From a bacterium (GTDB lineage Bacteria > CAIWAD01): DNA of 64,000 nucleotides. The first letter of the stretch is position 1. Each line of letters opens with the position of its first letter. The position numbers and the translations under genes are program-made. The stretch spans positions 62,001 through 126,000 of the forward strand of contig JAUIFJ010000002.1 of assembly GCA_030429345.1 (NCBI GenBank), in the 5' to 3' direction. The notes beneath the pieces are model-generated. The model did not search any database, was not told the origin of the DNA, and saw only the letters and a list, made by a program, of their open reading frames with translations. Shown here piece after piece: positions 61,965-64,000 of the stretch.

Positions 61965-63109
61965 GCTCCCTTGTACGACGCTGGAGCGGCAGCCCGCTGA
62001 TGCGCGCCCTGACGCCCCGCTGGCTGGTGGCGCTGGCCCGCCGCCGCATGCCCGTGCACCGGATCCAGGAGCAACTCTACCTGGAACGCAATCCCCATGT
62101 GGGCAAGCCGGAGGAGTGGGGTCGGGAAGGCGGCAGCCGGCACCGCATCGGCATCCTGCGTGACCCGGCCCAGCACCACCACCAGATCATCAGCGCCTGC
62201 CTGGAAATGGACATCAGCTACCGCGTGATCGACCTCTTCGCCGACGACTGGATCGAGCGCGTGCGCCAGGCGGAGTGCGACGCCTACATGGTCTGGCCGC
62301 CGGTGGCGAACACGCTCTGGAAGACTGTCGGCGACGAGCGGATCCGGATGCTTTCCGAAGAGATGGGCGGGTTCGTATACCCGGACCCGCTTTCGGTCTG
62401 GCTCTACGAGAGCAAGCGCCGCAGCCGGGACTGGATGCTGGCCCACGGCGTCGAACACCCGAGGACCTGGGTCTTCCATTCCGAGCGCGAGGCCCTCGAC
62501 TTCGTCGCCGGCTGCGAACTGCCGGTGGTCTACAAGACCGACCTGGGCGCCGCGGCGGCCGGCGTGCGCATCCTGAAGGACCGCAAGACGGCGGCGGCGC
62601 TGGTGAAACAGGTCTTCCGCAGCGGGATCATCGTCCCGCGCGGCGACAACCGGGACCGCTTCTGGGGACAGGTGCTGTTCCAGGAGTACCTGCCGGGCGT
62701 GCAGGAATGGCGCATCGTGCGTGTCGGAGAAAACTATTTCTGCCGCTACAAGGTCCCCGGCGCGGACGGCCTGCACAGCGGCTCGGGAACGATCCGCTGG
62801 GAGAAGCCGCCGATCCGTCTGCTGGAGCGGACACGCGAGATCACGGAATTGGGCGGCTTCAGCAGCATGAACGTGGACTATTTCGAGACCCGGGACGGCC
62901 GCTACCTGGTCAACGAGCTGCACGCCGTCTTCGGCAGCAAGCCCCGCGACCGCGAGCTGGGCCAGGAGAACCTGGGCCGCTGGCTCCGCCAGGGCGAGAA
63001 CGACTGGCGCTTCGAACCCGGCTACTGGTACTTCAACGCCTGTTCCAACCTGCGCCTGCAGCAGGTGCTGGCGCACCTGGGAGAAAGGGTCGAGGTCCTG
63101 CCGGATTGA
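61961..63109 (+). CDS. ATP-grasp-family ligase-like protein
   Basis: This 382-residue protein has a short basic N-terminus, then an ATP-grasp core: GCELPVVYKTDLGAAAAGVR (ATP-binding lysine and glycine-rich loop), VLFQEYLPGVQEWRIVRVGE, and metal-binding SMNVDYFETRDGRYLVNELH. Such enzymes join a carboxylate to an amine through an acyl phosphate. In this locus it could couple an amino acid to the uronic acid carboxylate or activate another carboxylate. ATG 61961 overlaps the upstream stop. Confidence 0.85.
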   Translation: MSSLVRRWSGSPLMRALTPRWLVALARRRMPVHRIQEQLYLERNPHVGKPEEWGREGGSRHRIGILRDPAQHHHQIISACLEMDISYRVIDLFADDWIERVRQAECDAYMVWPPVANTLWKTVGDERIRMLSEEMGGFVYPDPLSVWLYESKRRSRDWMLAHGVEHPRTWVFHSEREALDFVAGCELPVVYKTDLGAAAAGVRILKDRKTAAALVKQVFRSGIIVPRGDNRDRFWGQVLFQEYLPGVQEWRIVRVGENYFCRYKVPGADGLHSGSGTIRWEKPPIRLLERTREITELGGFSSMNVDYFETRDGRYLVNELHAVFGSKPRDRELGQENLGRWLRQGENDWRFEPGYWYFNACSNLRLQQVLAHLGERVEVLPD

Positions 63110-64000
63110 AGACTTCCGCCGCCATCGCCGACCTGAAACTGCTGGTCCTGACCCACATGTACCCCTCGCGCCTGGACGAGGGCAACGGGATCTTCATCCA
63201 TCGCCATGTCCAGGCCCTGAGGCGGGCGGGCGTCGATCTGCGCGTGGTCTCCCCGCAGCCCTGGGCGCCCCGCGTGCTCTGGTTCCGCGAGAACTGGCGC
63301 CAGTACGGCCAACTGCCCCGCCGTGAGACATGGGAAGGTTCCGAAGTGCTGCGGGTGCCCTACCTGCAGCTTCCCCTGCCCGCCTACCGGCCCTGGGCCG
63401 GCGTGGTCATGGCCCGGGCCCTGCGCCCCGTGCTGCGACGCCTGCGCCGCGAGTTCGCCTTCAATGTGATCCATTCCCACACGATCACGCCCGACGGCCT
63501 GGCGGCACTCGCCATCGGCGGGCGTCACGGCGTGCCCACGGTCAACTCCGTGCGCGGCAGCGACCTGAACGAGTACCCGCACAACCATCCCCGCCTCATG
63601 GATCACACGCTCCGCGTGCTGCGCGGAACGGATCGCATGCTCTGCGTCAGTCGCGCCCTCGCCGGCGTCGCCGAGGAGCTGACAGGGGGCGATGTGCGGC
63701 CCGGCGTCGTATACAACGGAGTCGACCAGCAGGTTTTCCGGCCTGCGGAGGACCGGCTGGCCCTGCGGCGCGAGGCCGGGCTGCCCGGGGACGGGCGTCT
63801 GCTGGCCTTTGTCGGGCGCTGCGAGAAGGACAAGGGCGTCGAGGAGCTGCTGCAGGCCTTCGTCGGCCTGAGGAAGCGCTTTGCGGACCTGCACCTGGTC
63901 TGCCTGGGAGATGGATCCTTCCGCGGGGAACTGCTGTCGCGCGCCGCGGCGGCAGGGCTGGACGGCTGCCTGCACGCTCCCGGCCGCGTGGATCACGGAC
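63106..64000 (+). CDS. Family GT4-type glycosyltransferase (partial, cut by window edge)
   Basis: This is the N-terminal 298 codons of a GT-B glycosyltransferase running off the right edge. The TTG start at 63106 overlaps the ATP-grasp stop (TTGA). Visible features are LKLLVLTHMYPSRLDEGNGI, FIHRHVQALRRAGVDLRVVS, VIHSHTITPDGLAALAIG, VNSVRGSDLNEYP, VVYNGVDQQVFRP and LLAFVGRCEKDKGVEELLQA, all typical of family GT4. The donor site is only partly inside the window. Confidence 0.9.
   Translation, partial: MKTSAAIADLKLLVLTHMYPSRLDEGNGIFIHRHVQALRRAGVDLRVVSPQPWAPRVLWFRENWRQYGQLPRRETWEGSEVLRVPYLQLPLPAYRPWAGVVMARALRPVLRRLRREFAFNVIHSHTITPDGLAALAIGGRHGVPTVNSVRGSDLNEYPHNHPRLMDHTLRVLRGTDRMLCVSRALAGVAEELTGGDVRPGVVYNGVDQQVFRPAEDRLALRREAGLPGDGRLLAFVGRCEKDKGVEELLQAFVGLRKRFADLHLVCLGDGSFRGELLSRAAAAGLDGCLHAPGRVDHG

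Overview
This is a GC-rich chromosomal window (roughly 60-65% by eye) with AT-richer islands, packed with tightly spaced, often overlapping genes. The C-terminal NPFNPST...YNLRGQ...LASGVY sorting-type domains, C25 (gingipain-like) peptidases, a TonB receptor paired with a DUF4249 lipoprotein, DUF4199 and a RecQ with a C-terminal helical domain point to a Gram-negative bacterium of the wider FCB/Bacteroidota-related lineages, probably an uncultured phylum. The sequence alone does not fix the phylum. No rRNA, tRNA or CRISPR array was seen.

Layout. 1-2051 (-): a heterodimeric ABC exporter pair, the second gene cut by the window edge. 2310-4823 (+): an exported beta-helix protein with a C-terminal sorting domain. 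4851-6950: an accessory pocket with a DUF4143 ATPase behind a perfect palindrome, a Zn-ribbon protein and a toxin-antitoxin pair. 7205-13821 (+): TPR protein, tryptophan 2,3-dioxygenase, NYN/cold-shock-like protein, RecQ, DUF4199 protein and a nuclease-like hypothetical. 14007-14912: an IS200/RAYT-type transposase with bipartite REP/REPIN repeats. 14957-21685 (-): a 2H-phosphoesterase lipoprotein, a degenerate DUF885 relative, DinB, a YdbC-like protein and a large CapA-type protein. 21686-22181: a non-coding repeat cluster and a terminator. 22217-25500 (-): DUF4249 lipoprotein and TonB receptor. 25961-37831 (+): three paralogous C25 peptidases, interrupted by a second DUF4143 ATPase that also starts inside a perfect palindrome. 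37860-42664 (-): a six-gene PspA/DUF350/aminopropyltransferase membrane-stress-type operon. 42747-64000: a large surface-polysaccharide locus.

How the genes work together. The polysaccharide locus has a minus-strand arm (UDP-glucuronate 4-epimerase, RfbA, WecB, PlsC-type acyltransferase) and a plus-strand arm. The plus arm has PglC/PglD/PglE-like functions for a bacillosamine-type initiating sugar, a WbpB-WbpD fusion plus a WbpE-like aminotransferase for a 2,3-diacetamido-uronic acid, glycosyltransferases, a flippase, and a group (two FemAB-like domains, an asparagine-synthase-like enzyme, an ATP-grasp enzyme) that suggests amide or amino-acid decoration of the glycan. The C25 peptidases, beta-helix protein and TonB system form the secreted and outer-membrane side.

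The least expected signals are the two unrelated perfect palindromes that run into the start codons of the two DUF4143 ATPase genes, the RAYT with 47-nt bipartite REPs arranged as 109-nt REPINs, and probable non-canonical AUU/AUC start codons near the left end. Family names come from remembered motifs, because no database search was possible.
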